From NCBI GenBank assembly GCA_902476265.1, contig CABSCP010000011.1, forward strand, positions 35,963-99,962: DNA of 64,000 nt, written 5' to 3'. The first letter of the stretch is position 1; each line of letters opens with the position of its first letter. Position numbers and translations under genes: made by a program. This stretch comes from an uncultured Lachnospiraceae bacterium. Its GTDB lineage: Bacteria > Bacillota > Clostridia > Lachnospirales > Lachnospiraceae. Under the pieces are notes generated by a model. It worked only from the letters and a program-made list of their open reading frames with translations, was not told where the DNA came from and ran no database searches. Positions 26,612 to 35,344 of the stretch are shown in pieces.

Positions 26612-27600
26612 AAAAAATCAGTAAAAAAGCAGGAATCACCATCTTCACTACGTTGATGGTGATTCTTGGCGCTATTATTCTAATTTACCACAATCCACTG
26701 GCGAACCAGCAGGACGAGTTGATGAAAAAAGGCATCGCCTGTGTGCTGATCATAGCGGCAATCGTCGCTTTTGCCCTTTTGTATGACAAGATTACGGTGC
26801 TGCCAAAAGAACTTTACCAGAACCGCAGACTGATCTGGAAGCTTTCAAAAAGCGATTTTAAAAAGCGCTATGCCGGTTCTTACATGGGCGCTTTCTGGGC
26901 GCTGGTACAGCCGGTCATCACGGTTGCCATGTACTATGTGGTGTTTGAAAAAATCTTCCCCAACAAGGAGAAGTTTGCGTCCGGCGGCATGCTGGACATC
27001 CCTTTTGTCCTCTTTCTGACGGCGGGACTGGTGCCCTGGTTTTATTTTTCGGAAGCACTGACCAGCGCCATGACCGCATTGCTGGAATATAACTACCTGG
27101 TAAAGAAGGTGGTTTTTAAAATCAGCATTCTGCCGATCATCAAGATCATTGCAGCCACATTCATTCATGCCTTTTTTGTGCTGGTGGCTCTTATTATCGC
27201 CTGTTTTTACGGCTACTATCCCAGCCTGTATACGCTGCAGGTCTTTTATTACAGCGCCTGCATGTTCATCTTCGTGCTGGCGATCAGCTATACCACCTGC
27301 TCTGTGGTTATTTTTTTCCGGGATCTGCAGTCCATCATCAATATTTTTCTCCAGGTGGGCATGTGGGCGACCCCTATATTGTGGAATATCAATCAATTCG
27401 ATGAAAAAATACAGATGTTTTTGAAAATCAATCCGCTCGTATACATTGTGGAAGGCTACCGCAGCGCCATATACGGACGCCAGTGGTTCTGGGAGGATTT
27501 CTACTCCACAGTCTACTTCTGGATCATCACTGTTGTGCTCTTCGGCATCGGCGCCGTTATCTTCAAAAAACTGAAAATACATTTTGCGGACATCATGTGA
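26608..27600 (+). CDS. ABC-2 type polysaccharide export permease (Wzm/TagG-like)
   Basis: This 330-residue protein has two extra N-terminal membrane segments (about residues 12-30 and 42-60), then the standard six-helix ABC-2 permease. DFKKRYAGSYMGAFWALVQP is the usual amphipathic entry block of Wzm and TagG proteins, and LKINPLVYIVEGYRSAIYG is the closing block. I chose the ATG at 26608, which overlaps the rfbC stop, over a longer frame inside rfbC. With the ATPase at 27841 it should export an undecaprenyl-linked polysaccharide across the membrane. The pair is separated by two 111-base repeats, which is unusual for such a unit. Confidence 0.9.
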   Translation: MKKISKKAGITIFTTLMVILGAIILIYHNPLANQQDELMKKGIACVLIIAAIVAFALLYDKITVLPKELYQNRRLIWKLSKSDFKKRYAGSYMGAFWALVQPVITVAMYYVVFEKIFPNKEKFASGGMLDIPFVLFLTAGLVPWFYFSEALTSAMTALLEYNYLVKKVVFKISILPIIKIIAATFIHAFFVLVALIIACFYGYYPSLYTLQVFYYSACMFIFVLAISYTTCSVVIFFRDLQSIINIFLQVGMWATPILWNINQFDEKIQMFLKINPLVYIVEGYRSAIYGRQWFWEDFYSTVYFWIITVVLFGIGAVIFKKLKIHFADIM

Positions 27601-27601
27601 C

Positions 27602-27823
27602 GTACCAGCAGGAAACCAAGCGCGGCTTCGCCGCATTTGGTTTCACCTGGTACGTCAACGATAAACTTGCAGCGGAGCGGAGAGTTTAGAGTCTAGGCGC
27701 GAAGCGCCGCATGTGCCAGCAGGAAACCAAGCGCGGCTTCGCCGCATTTGGTTTCACCCGGATGATTAACGATAAACTCGGAGCGAAGCGGAGAGTTTAG
27801 AGTCTAGGCGCAGAGCGCCGCAT
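27602..27823. repeat. Two tandem 111-base hairpin repeats
   Basis: The unit at 27602-27712 is repeated at 27713-27823 with about a dozen differences. Each unit contains GAAACCAAGCGCGGC paired with GCCGCATTTGGTTTC around a TTC loop, and a second hairpin GGCGC-GAA-GCGCC (GGCGC-AGA-GCGCC in unit 2). The differences in the second hairpin fall in its loop and leave the stem intact, which suggests selection for structure. A third inverted pair (TAAACT...AGTTTA) is also present in both. The repeats lie between the ABC permease and its ATPase and probably affect transcript stability or the expression ratio. Confidence 0.85.
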
Positions 27824-27840
27824 GTATCGAAAGGAATTTT

Positions 27841-29217
27841 ATGGAACAGAAAGAACTCGCCATCCATGTGGATGGTTTAAATAAAATATACAAATTATAT
27901 AACCGCAACCGGGATCGTCTGATCGAGTCTCTGGGATTGTCCAGAAAGCCCCGTTCCACCCAGCATTATGCGCTGCGTGATGTGAGCCTTGATATTTACA
28001 AGGGGGAAACCGTAGGGATTATCGGTACAAACGGGTCGGGGAAATCGACGATTTTGAAGATCATCACCGGCGTTCTGCATGAAACCACCGGCATCGTGCA
28101 GGTAAACGGCCGAATCTCCGCACTGCTGGAGCTGGGCGCCGGTTTTAATATGGAGTATAACGGAATCGAAAATATTTACTTAAACGGTACCATGATCGGT
28201 TTTTCCGAAAAAGAAATCGATGAAAAGCTGCAGGATATCCTGGACTTTGCGGATATTGGGGATTATGTGTATCAGCCGGTGAAAACCTATTCCAGCGGCA
28301 TGTTTGTCCGTCTGGCCTTTGCGGTCGCCATCAATATTGATCCGGAAATCCTTATAGTAGATGAGGCGCTTTCCGTGGGCGACGTATTTTTCCAGGCAAA
28401 ATGTTACCGGAAATTTGAAGAATTTAAGAAAAAAGGGAAAACGATCCTTTTTGTCAGTCATGACTTGAGTGCGATCAGCAAATACTGTGACAGGGCGATC
28501 CTTTTAAACCAGGGCGTCAAGCTGGGAGAGGGCAGTCCGAAGGAAATGATCGATGCCTATAAGCAGGTGCTGGTGGGACAGTATGAGGTGCCCAAAATGA
28601 CGGCAGCCGTTCCGGACCTGACTGCGGACGGAGAGATCCGGGATGCCCTGGACCGGCAGAAGAAGGCGCAGGAAGCGGATGCGGCGGAAAGCACCACGGA
28701 TGCGAAAACCGGCAGAAAGAAAAAAGGAAAAAGGGAAAGCGGACAGGGTGCACAGGCGGGTATCAATCCGGAAACGCTGGAATACGGAACGAAGGAAGCG
28801 GAAATCACAGAATATTACATCACCGATAAAAACGGAGTGCGGACCACCGCCATTTTAAAAGGCGATGAGTTCACCATGCATATGAAGGTGAACATCCATA
28901 AGGATCTGCCTGCTCCGATCTTCGCCCTTTCCATCAAGAATATTAAGGGCGTGGAAATCACCGGAACCAATACCATGTTTGAGAAAACATTTTTGGACAG
29001 CGTTTCGGCAGGGGCGGTCATGGAGATCACTTTTACCCAGCAGATGCGTCTGCAGGGCGGAGACTACCTGATTTCCCTGGGGGTCACCGGCTATGAAAAG
29101 GATAATTTTACCGTATATCACAGGCTTTACGATGTGCTCAATGTGACGGTCGTGTCCGACAAAGATACGGTAGGTTATTTTGATATGGAATCCAAAGTGG
29201 AAGTAAAGGAACTTTAA
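27841..29217 (+). CDS. ABC polysaccharide exporter ATPase with Wzt-like carbohydrate-binding tail
   Basis: The 458-residue protein has a nucleotide-binding domain in residues 1-245: GTNGSGKST (Walker A), YSSGMFVRLAFAVA (signature), ILIVDEALSVGD (Walker B) and FVSHD (His switch). A charged low-complexity linker (about residues 265-305) joins it to a beta-rich C-terminal domain of about 140 residues that matches the layout of the Wzt C-terminal domain. In Gram-negative O-antigen exporters this domain binds the finished non-reducing end of the glycan. The next gene, five bases downstream, encodes a methyltransferase-kinase fusion that could make such an end. The start lacks a strong site apart from AAAGGAATT. 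Confidence 0.92.
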   Translation: MEQKELAIHVDGLNKIYKLYNRNRDRLIESLGLSRKPRSTQHYALRDVSLDIYKGETVGIIGTNGSGKSTILKIITGVLHETTGIVQVNGRISALLELGAGFNMEYNGIENIYLNGTMIGFSEKEIDEKLQDILDFADIGDYVYQPVKTYSSGMFVRLAFAVAINIDPEILIVDEALSVGDVFFQAKCYRKFEEFKKKGKTILFVSHDLSAISKYCDRAILLNQGVKLGEGSPKEMIDAYKQVLVGQYEVPKMTAAVPDLTADGEIRDALDRQKKAQEADAAESTTDAKTGRKKKGKRESGQGAQAGINPETLEYGTKEAEITEYYITDKNGVRTTAILKGDEFTMHMKVNIHKDLPAPIFALSIKNIKGVEITGTNTMFEKTFLDSVSAGAVMEITFTQQMRLQGGDYLISLGVTGYEKDNFTVYHRLYDVLNVTVVSDKDTVGYFDMESKVEVKEL

Positions 29218-29221
29218 GCGT

Positions 29222-31369
29222 ATGGAAAATGGCAGGACGGAAAAGATCGGCAATGTGACGCTGGATTATTCCCGGTATCCCGGGGAGGATTTCTACTGTG
29301 ACGGCGCTGCGGAAGATGAACTTTTAGAGATTGTTAAAAAGGAGCCCAGAGAACGGTATCCCGAAATCATCCGGGAAAAATGCAGTTGGGAAGTTTTGTA
29401 TCATCTTTCGGATCTGCGGGAAAACATTGTGGAATGGCTGCCGATGGATCGGGAGATGAAGGTGCTGGAGGTGGGATCCGGCTGTGGGGCCATCACGGGA
29501 AGCCTGGCAAAAAAGGCGGGCAGCGTCACCTGTGTGGATCTTTCCAGAAAGCGGAGCCTGATCAATGCCTACCGGCATCAGGAATGCAAAAATGTCACCA
29601 TTCATGTGGGTAATTTTCAGGATATAGAACCCGATCTGCCGGCAGACTATGATTACGTCTGCCTGATTGGCGTATTTGAATATGGCCAGAGCTACATCGG
29701 CGGGGAAACGCCGTTTACGGATTTTTATAATATCATCAAAAAACATGTGAAGCCCGGCGGCCGGATTGTGATCGCTATTGAAAATAAGATGGGCTTAAAA
29801 TACTGGGCAGGCTGCCGGGAAGACCATCTGGGCACTTTCTTTTCCGGGCTGGAGGACTATCCCGAAGGCGGTGTGGTCCGGACTTTCACCAGAGGCGGCC
29901 TGGAAAAAATCCTGCAGGAATGCAGGGAAACGGAATATCATTTTTATTATCCCTATCCGGATTATAAGTTTATGACCATGGTGTATTCCGACCGCTATCT
30001 TCCAAAGGTAGGGGAACTGTCCAACAATCTGAGGAATTTTGACCGGGACAGAATGCTTTTATTCGATGAAAAAAAAGTTTTTGACATGCTCATCCGGGAA
30101 AACCTGTTCCCCCTGTACAGCAACTCTTTTCTGGTGGTGACAGGGCCGGAGCCGGAAACCATATACAGTCGTTTTTCCAATGACCGTGCGGCGCATTTAA
30201 GTATCCGAACGGATATCGGACAGGATCGAAGTGGAAATAAATATGTGCGCAAGTTCCCTGCCGGGAAGGCAGCGTCTGAACATATTGAAACGCTGGCTGA
30301 AAACGGGCGTATCTTTACGGCACGATTTCAGGGCAGCTCCCTTTTGGTAAACCGTCTTACCGAAAAAAGGGCGGCGGATGGGACGCCTTTTGTGGAACTG
30401 GAATTTTTGGAAAATGCGGTGACTTTGGAGGAGCTTTTGGATGACTGTCTGCAGAAAAATGACGAAGCCGGATTTGGGGCTCTGTTTGAAAGATATCTGC
30501 AGGTGCTCTCCTGGAAGGCGGAAGAAGGACCTCAGGATTTTGACCTGATTTTCCCCAATATCTGCGTGCAGGGGGATGTCTGGACCATGATCGATTATGA
30601 GTGGACCAGCGATTCCATGACGCCTGCGCAAATCGCTCAAAGAGCGCTGTATTGTTACGGACTGGAGAACGGGAAGCGCTTGGAAAATCCCATCATGAAA
30701 AAATGGATGGAAGAGATGAAAATGGACGAGGATACCGTATCATATATCCGAAAGAGGGAATTGGAATTCCAGCGCAGTGTCATGTCGGAAAAGGACGGAA
30801 AGCAGCGCACGGCGGTGACGGATATGCGGCATCTGATCGGGCATATGGCGGTGCCTTACGGCGAGTTTTTCGCCAGGGCGGAACGGAAAAAAGTGCAGAT
30901 ATTTGAAGATTTCGGCTCAGGTTATTGTCCGGAACATTCTTATTATCTCTATGACGCTTATGCAGCGGATGACTGGATTAAGGCCGAAATTTTCTGCAGA
31001 CCGGGCACCCGCGGTATCCGGCTGGATCCGGCGGAACTCCCCTGTATTGTGCAGATAAAACAGGTGACCTGGCGGGGCAGGAAACTCACGCCCGGGCAGC
31101 AGAGAGACTGTATTGTGACAAACGGAGAAGTGATTTCCGATAAAAATGCTGACTGTAAAACTGTGGAGAGCGACGGCATGGAGAGCGTGCTTTTTGATAC
31201 AAATGATCCCAATATCAATGTGCGTCTGGATGCGCTGGAGGAAAACGGCGCAGGAGAGTACGGGGATCGGCTGGTCATCGAAGCCCGGATTGCCTGGCTT
31301 TCTGATAGGATGCTGGCGGATTTGAAAGCCCGCATGATGAGGAGGAAACATTTTTGGCTTCAAAAGTAA
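29222..31369 (+). CDS. Methyltransferase fused to a kinase-like domain (WbdD-like layout)
   Basis: The 715-residue protein has a class I SAM-dependent methyltransferase at about residues 60-260, with the cofactor loop EVGSGCGAITG (83-93) and CVDLS at the end of strand 2. A second region, about 330-480, has the order of a protein-kinase-like fold: YVRKF (K344), a following helix with Glu, a catalytic-loop-like DLIFPN (D441, N446) and MIDYE (D458) where DFG would be. The last 160 residues look beta-rich. E. coli WbdD, which caps O9a chains by phosphate and methyl transfer, has similar size and order. The gene lies next to the exporter ATPase with a glycan-binding tail. The kinase assignment is mine from motifs; the methyltransferase part is solid. 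Confidence 0.75.
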   Translation: MENGRTEKIGNVTLDYSRYPGEDFYCDGAAEDELLEIVKKEPRERYPEIIREKCSWEVLYHLSDLRENIVEWLPMDREMKVLEVGSGCGAITGSLAKKAGSVTCVDLSRKRSLINAYRHQECKNVTIHVGNFQDIEPDLPADYDYVCLIGVFEYGQSYIGGETPFTDFYNIIKKHVKPGGRIVIAIENKMGLKYWAGCREDHLGTFFSGLEDYPEGGVVRTFTRGGLEKILQECRETEYHFYYPYPDYKFMTMVYSDRYLPKVGELSNNLRNFDRDRMLLFDEKKVFDMLIRENLFPLYSNSFLVVTGPEPETIYSRFSNDRAAHLSIRTDIGQDRSGNKYVRKFPAGKAASEHIETLAENGRIFTARFQGSSLLVNRLTEKRAADGTPFVELEFLENAVTLEELLDDCLQKNDEAGFGALFERYLQVLSWKAEEGPQDFDLIFPNICVQGDVWTMIDYEWTSDSMTPAQIAQRALYCYGLENGKRLENPIMKKWMEEMKMDEDTVSYIRKRELEFQRSVMSEKDGKQRTAVTDMRHLIGHMAVPYGEFFARAERKKVQIFEDFGSGYCPEHSYYLYDAYAADDWIKAEIFCRPGTRGIRLDPAELPCIVQIKQVTWRGRKLTPGQQRDCIVTNGEVISDKNADCKTVESDGMESVLFDTNDPNINVRLDALEENGAGEYGDRLVIEARIAWLSDRMLADLKARMMRRKHFWLQK

Positions 31370-33351
31370 AGGAAAGACTGCAGCAGACGCTCGTGAAAAA
31401 GCGGACCAGATGGTATGAAGAACAGATTGCTGCGCAGGATATTTCATATAACAGCTGGATAAAGGAAAAAGAAAAGCAGGAGCGGGAGTGCCTTTCTTTA
31501 AAAGGGAAAGATCTTAAGATGGAAGTCGTTTCCTATGACGAATGTCTGGGAGATTTCTCCTTTGATCGGTATCAACAGGCGGATGTGCTGATTTTCCATG
31601 CGCCCGACGGAACGCCCGACATGCGGGAGCTGGCCATGGTGGCAGATTACTTTGTGCGCCATCCTCAAACCGTAGTGCTCTATGCGGACGAGGATGAAGT
31701 GGATGAAAAAGGCGTGCGGAAAAATCCCTGGTTAAAGCCCGACTGGTCGCCGGACACGTTGATTTCGTATTTTTATTTCGGCGGTTTTTTTGCGGTGCGC
31801 AGGGAAGAATGCAGTCATTTAAAATGGCTGGGGGATGAGAATGTGCGCCGGAATCTCTATGATTTTGTGCTCAAAGCGGTGGAGATCACCGGAAGCGCGG
31901 AGCATGTGGACAGCGTTCTTTTTCACCGCAGAAAGATACAGCCCTGGGGACAGGAAGAGGCCTATGACGATCTGAAGCGGGCAGCATATCTGAGACGGAA
32001 ATGGCCGATGCGTCCGGAAGGCAAGGTTTCTGTCATCATACCCAGCAAGGACAATCCGGGGGTTCTTTCCGACTGTATTCATTCCGTGATGGAAGCCAGC
32101 ACCTACCGCAATTTTGAAATTATTGTGGTGGACAATGGCAGTAATGCCCACAACCGGGAGAGAATCCAGCGGATGCGGGAGATGCTTCAGGAAAAGTATC
32201 GTTTTGTTTATCACTATGAGCCCATGGAGTTTAATTTTTCCAGGATGTGTAATATCGGGGCAGAACTCGCCACCGGGGATTATATTCTTCTTTTGAATGA
32301 CGATATTGAAATCACACAGGAAAACTGGCTGGAGCTGATGATGGAAAAAGCGGTGCTGCCTCATGTTGGTGCGGTGGGAGCGAAGCTGATTTATCCGGGA
32401 ACGGAAATCATCCAGCACGCAGGAATTACCAATATCCATCTGGGGCCCGCCCATAAACTGCAGTTTAGGTCCGATGCCAATGAATATTATTTCCTGAAAA
32501 ACAGACTGCCATTTGATGTGCTGGGCGTTACGGGAGCATGTCTGCTGGTGAAAAAAAGGATTTATGAGCAGGCCGGCGGTCTGTCGGAAAAGCTGCGGGT
32601 GGCGTTTAACGATGTGGAATTTTGCTACCACCTCCATGATCTCGGATATTATAATGTGGTGCGCAATGATGTAACCCTGGTGCATCACGAATCTTTAAGC
32701 CGGGGGGCGGATGACAGCACGGAGAAACTGCGCAGGCTGCATCAGGAATTGAATCTTTTATATGAAATGCATCCGTCCGTATACGGGAGAGATCCTTTTT
32801 ATCACCGTTATCTGATCAAAGATGTGCTGGATGCGGAATATTTCACCGGATGCCGGTATGACTTTGACAAGCGGGTGGAAAAGGTGCTGCCTCAGAAGCT
32901 GGAAAACGGACTGCCTCCGGAATGGCACAATGAAGTGCTGCGGATGGGAATCGAATTCGCGGGGGATATGCAGCGCTGGCAGACCGGAAAATCCGGCGGC
33001 GGCGACTGGCTGATTCAGGGCTGGTCCTGGGCGCTGATTGTGGATAATTGCCGGTACAATTTCAGCCTTTTGTTAAAGCCGGTGGAAAAAGGGTATCTGG
33101 CAGAGGGGTCCAGCGAGTCGGCTGTGCCGGAAGACAGAAAAACGATCTGGAAACTGCCCTGTACGCGGCAGTACCGGCCGGATATCGATGCGAATCTGAA
33201 TGGGATTATCCATACAAAACTGCCGGGGGTATGTGTTACCTTTGAGCGGAACAGCATTCCGGCAGGGGAGTACCTGATCGGATTTTTATGGGAAGATACC
33301 TGTTCCCGGCAGAAGCTGTACCGTTTCTGCGCCGAGACTCTCTCAGTGTAG
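31354..33351 (+). CDS. Family 2 glycosyltransferase, 665 residues
   Basis: The protein starts at a TTG codon inside the end of the upstream gene (16-base overlap), with GAGGAGGA eight bases before it. An N-terminal part of about 210 residues contains LYADEDEVDE and the KPDWSPDTL block seen in large clostridial rhamnan-type transferases. The GT-A domain at about 225-470 has KVSVIIPSKDNPGVL and LLLNDDIEI (metal/nucleotide motif), then FNDVEFCYHLHDLGY. The last 110 residues form a beta-type domain (IQGWSWALIVDN) of unknown role. It should add a sugar to the lipid-linked polymer in the cytoplasm. The acceptor and sugar are unknown, with rhamnose likely from context. Confidence 0.85.
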   Translation: MASKVKERLQQTLVKKRTRWYEEQIAAQDISYNSWIKEKEKQERECLSLKGKDLKMEVVSYDECLGDFSFDRYQQADVLIFHAPDGTPDMRELAMVADYFVRHPQTVVLYADEDEVDEKGVRKNPWLKPDWSPDTLISYFYFGGFFAVRREECSHLKWLGDENVRRNLYDFVLKAVEITGSAEHVDSVLFHRRKIQPWGQEEAYDDLKRAAYLRRKWPMRPEGKVSVIIPSKDNPGVLSDCIHSVMEASTYRNFEIIVVDNGSNAHNRERIQRMREMLQEKYRFVYHYEPMEFNFSRMCNIGAELATGDYILLLNDDIEITQENWLELMMEKAVLPHVGAVGAKLIYPGTEIIQHAGITNIHLGPAHKLQFRSDANEYYFLKNRLPFDVLGVTGACLLVKKRIYEQAGGLSEKLRVAFNDVEFCYHLHDLGYYNVVRNDVTLVHHESLSRGADDSTEKLRRLHQELNLLYEMHPSVYGRDPFYHRYLIKDVLDAEYFTGCRYDFDKRVEKVLPQKLENGLPPEWHNEVLRMGIEFAGDMQRWQTGKSGGGDWLIQGWSWALIVDNCRYNFSLLLKPVEKGYLAEGSSESAVPEDRKTIWKLPCTRQYRPDIDANLNGIIHTKLPGVCVTFERNSIPAGEYLIGFLWEDTCSRQKLYRFCAETLSV

Positions 33352-33352
33352 G

Positions 33353-33394
33353 GGCGTCCCGGCACAGCGCGCCGGGTTCTATGCCCGGGACGCC
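33353..33394. repeat. 36-base repeat copy A, forming a hairpin
   Basis: Directly after the upstream stop, GGCGTCCCGG (33353-33362) pairs with CCGGGACGCC (33385-33394). The first 36 bases (33353-33388) recur at 35002-35037 with one mismatch, on the other side of the AAA-ATPase gene. An internal CCCGGC/GCCGGG pair allows an alternative fold. It may also act as a terminator-like barrier before the ATPase gene, though it has no T run. Confidence 0.85.
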
Positions 33395-33442
33395 GATGGG
33401 GGATTATGGTAAGCAGCATCTTTGTGAAAGGAGGACGGCAAA

Positions 33443-35053
33443 GTGGGAAGTTATTTGAATCCGGGAAATGGGAAGTTTGAGGAAGACATTAATTCTATTG
33501 TATATGTGGATAAAACCGGTTTGATTTCCTATACGAATATGGTGATGCATACGGCTCAAAAATATATCTGCGTCAGTCGTCCGCGCCGTTTTGGAAAATC
33601 TATGGCGGCTAATATGTTGGCAGCCTATTATAGCAGAGGATACGATTCAAAAGAAGTGTTCTCGAAATTGAAAATTAGTACGGATGAAAGTTTTGCAAAA
33701 TATATAAACAGATATGATACTGTCTTTATCAATATGCAGGAATTTGCAAGCAGGAGCAGTGATATAGGGGAATTGATCAGTCGCGTAAAAAAACGGTTGA
33801 TTCGGGATTTAAAACAGCAGTATCCGGATGTGGATTATTTTGATGATACGGATTTGGCGGAAAGTATGCAGGATGCATATCAGGTGAGCAGAATTCCCTT
33901 TGTGGTGATCATCGATGAATGGGACTTTATCTTTCGGGAATATAAGACGGATAAAATAGCGCAGGAAAAATACCTGGATTTTCTCAGAGATTTACTGAAA
34001 GATAAAGAATACATTCATCTGGCTTATATGACAGGGATTTTGCCTATCAAAAAGTATGGGACGCATTCGGCGCTGAACATGTTTGATGAGTTTTCTATGA
34101 TAGATGCAGGGCCCCTTGCTTCTTATGTGGGGTTTACAGAAGAAGAGGTGTCCGGTCTGTGTGATCGATATGGAATGGACATGGAAGACTTAAAAAGCTG
34201 GTATGACGGATATTCTTTTGAAGAGATTTCTTCCGTTTACATTCCCCGGTCAGTGGTGAGCTGTATCCGGTTTGGAAAGATCGGAAATTACTGGAACCAG
34301 ACCGAGACTTTTGAAGCCCTGAAGATTTATATTGATATGAACTTTGAGGGATTAAAGGACGATGTGCTGAGCATGATGGCCGGGGAAAGGGTTCCGGTGA
34401 ATGTGGGAAGTTTTACGAATGATATGGTAACCTTCCGGACAGAGGATGATGTGCTGACTCTGCTGATCCACCTGGGATATCTGGGGTATGATTTTGACCA
34501 TAAATGCGTGTTCATTCCCAATAACGAGATCCGGCAGGAATATGTGAATGCGGTTTCGGTATCCGACTGGGGAGAGGTGTCAAAGGCGCTGAAGAACTCG
34601 GCGGATACATTAAATGCGATCTGGCAGAAGCGGCCCGGCCAGGTGGTGGAAGGGATAGAGCAGGCTCATTTTGAAACGTCTCATCTGCAGTACAATGATG
34701 AAAATGCGCTCAGCTATACCATTTCACTGGCGCTGTATGCGGCCCGGAATTTTTATACGGTATACCGGGAGCTGCCCACGGGAAAAGGGTTTGCGGACAT
34801 GGTTTTTCTGCCCCGGAAACGATTTCCGGAGAAGCCGGCGCTTGTGGTGGAGTTAAAATGGGATCAGAGTGCGGAAGGCGCAATTGATCAGATTAAGAGG
34901 AAGCAGTATGGGAAGAGTCTGGAGGAGTACCGGGGAAAGATTTTGCTGGTGGGAGTGAATTACGATAAAGAGACCCGCCACCATACCTGCGTCATAGAGG
35001 AGGCGTCCCGGCACAGCGCGCCGGGTTCCATGCCCGGAGCCGGGAAACGCTAA
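33443..35053 (+). CDS. AAA-ATPase with C-terminal PD-(D/E)XK nuclease-like domain
   Basis: The 536-residue protein starts at GTG with an AAAGGAGG site. The N-terminal AAA-ATPase-like domain shows VYVDKTGLISY, then SRPRRFGKSM as Walker A and VVIIDEWDF as Walker B. The C-terminal domain has GKGFADMVF followed by ALVVELKW, the Asp and Glu-x-Lys of PD-(D/E)XK nucleases. This family is widespread and often multicopy in Clostridia and Bacteroidetes; its function is unsettled. It interrupts a glycosyltransferase operon and is flanked by copies of a 36-base repeat, so it looks like an inserted cassette. The last 17 or so codons lie inside the downstream palindromic element. Confidence 0.85.
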   Translation: MGSYLNPGNGKFEEDINSIVYVDKTGLISYTNMVMHTAQKYICVSRPRRFGKSMAANMLAAYYSRGYDSKEVFSKLKISTDESFAKYINRYDTVFINMQEFASRSSDIGELISRVKKRLIRDLKQQYPDVDYFDDTDLAESMQDAYQVSRIPFVVIIDEWDFIFREYKTDKIAQEKYLDFLRDLLKDKEYIHLAYMTGILPIKKYGTHSALNMFDEFSMIDAGPLASYVGFTEEEVSGLCDRYGMDMEDLKSWYDGYSFEEISSVYIPRSVVSCIRFGKIGNYWNQTETFEALKIYIDMNFEGLKDDVLSMMAGERVPVNVGSFTNDMVTFRTEDDVLTLLIHLGYLGYDFDHKCVFIPNNEIRQEYVNAVSVSDWGEVSKALKNSADTLNAIWQKRPGQVVEGIEQAHFETSHLQYNDENALSYTISLALYAARNFYTVYRELPTGKGFADMVFLPRKRFPEKPALVVELKWDQSAEGAIDQIKRKQYGKSLEEYRGKILLVGVNYDKETRHHTCVIEEASRHSAPGSMPGAGKR

Positions 35054-35202
35054 CCGGGGTTGTCCGTCTCCCGGGCGGCAGCGGAATTGGAGAAACTCGC
35101 TTCGCTCAGACAGCTCCAATTCCGCTGCGGGAGCCGGAGGCGCCCCGGAAGCGTTTCCTGCGGCTCCGGGCATCAGTCACCCGGCGCGCTGTGCCGGGAC
35201 GC
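35002..35202. repeat. 200-base nested palindrome, MITE-like
   Basis: The left arm 35003-35050 and the right arm 35151-35202 are inverted copies with small differences. They share GCGTCCCGGCACAGCGCGCC, ATGCCCGGAGCCG and AAACGC. An inner perfect 15-base stem pairs 35078-35092 with 35114-35128. The outer left arm contains copy B of the 36-base repeat also found at 33353. The element supplies the last codons and the stop of the ATPase gene. It looks like a small non-coding mobile element or a remnant of one. Confidence 0.85.
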
Positions 35203-35240
35203 TGCGAAGGGGTATGGCCTGCCGGGGGAAAGGGGGGTGG

Positions 35241-35272
35241 ACGGGCTGTTTGGCTTTGCCAAAGGCGCCCGT
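35241..35272. repeat. Hairpin before the two-domain glycosyltransferase
   Basis: ACGGGC (35241-35246) pairs with GCCCGT (35267-35272), and an inner TTTGGC pairs with GCCAAA around a TTT loop. There is no T run. It lies 70 bases before the next gene, in a stretch of 290 bases that holds no gene but is mostly repeat structure. Confidence 0.6.
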
Positions 35273-35344
35273 GGGGCAGAGAATATGTTGAGGCTGTTTG
35301 GGTACAGGTTTTTAAAAATTTGGTTGACAGGGATGGTTTAAGAG

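Noticed and set aside
27602..27823. Possible CRISPR array
   Set aside because: There are only two units of 111 bases, directly adjacent with no spacers, and each unit holds several different hairpins. No cas gene is present.
33443..35053. Insertion sequence with transposase
   Set aside because: The gene encodes an AAA-ATPase with a nuclease-like tail, not a transposase, and the flanking repeats are direct palindromic sequences rather than ordinary IS ends with a target duplication.
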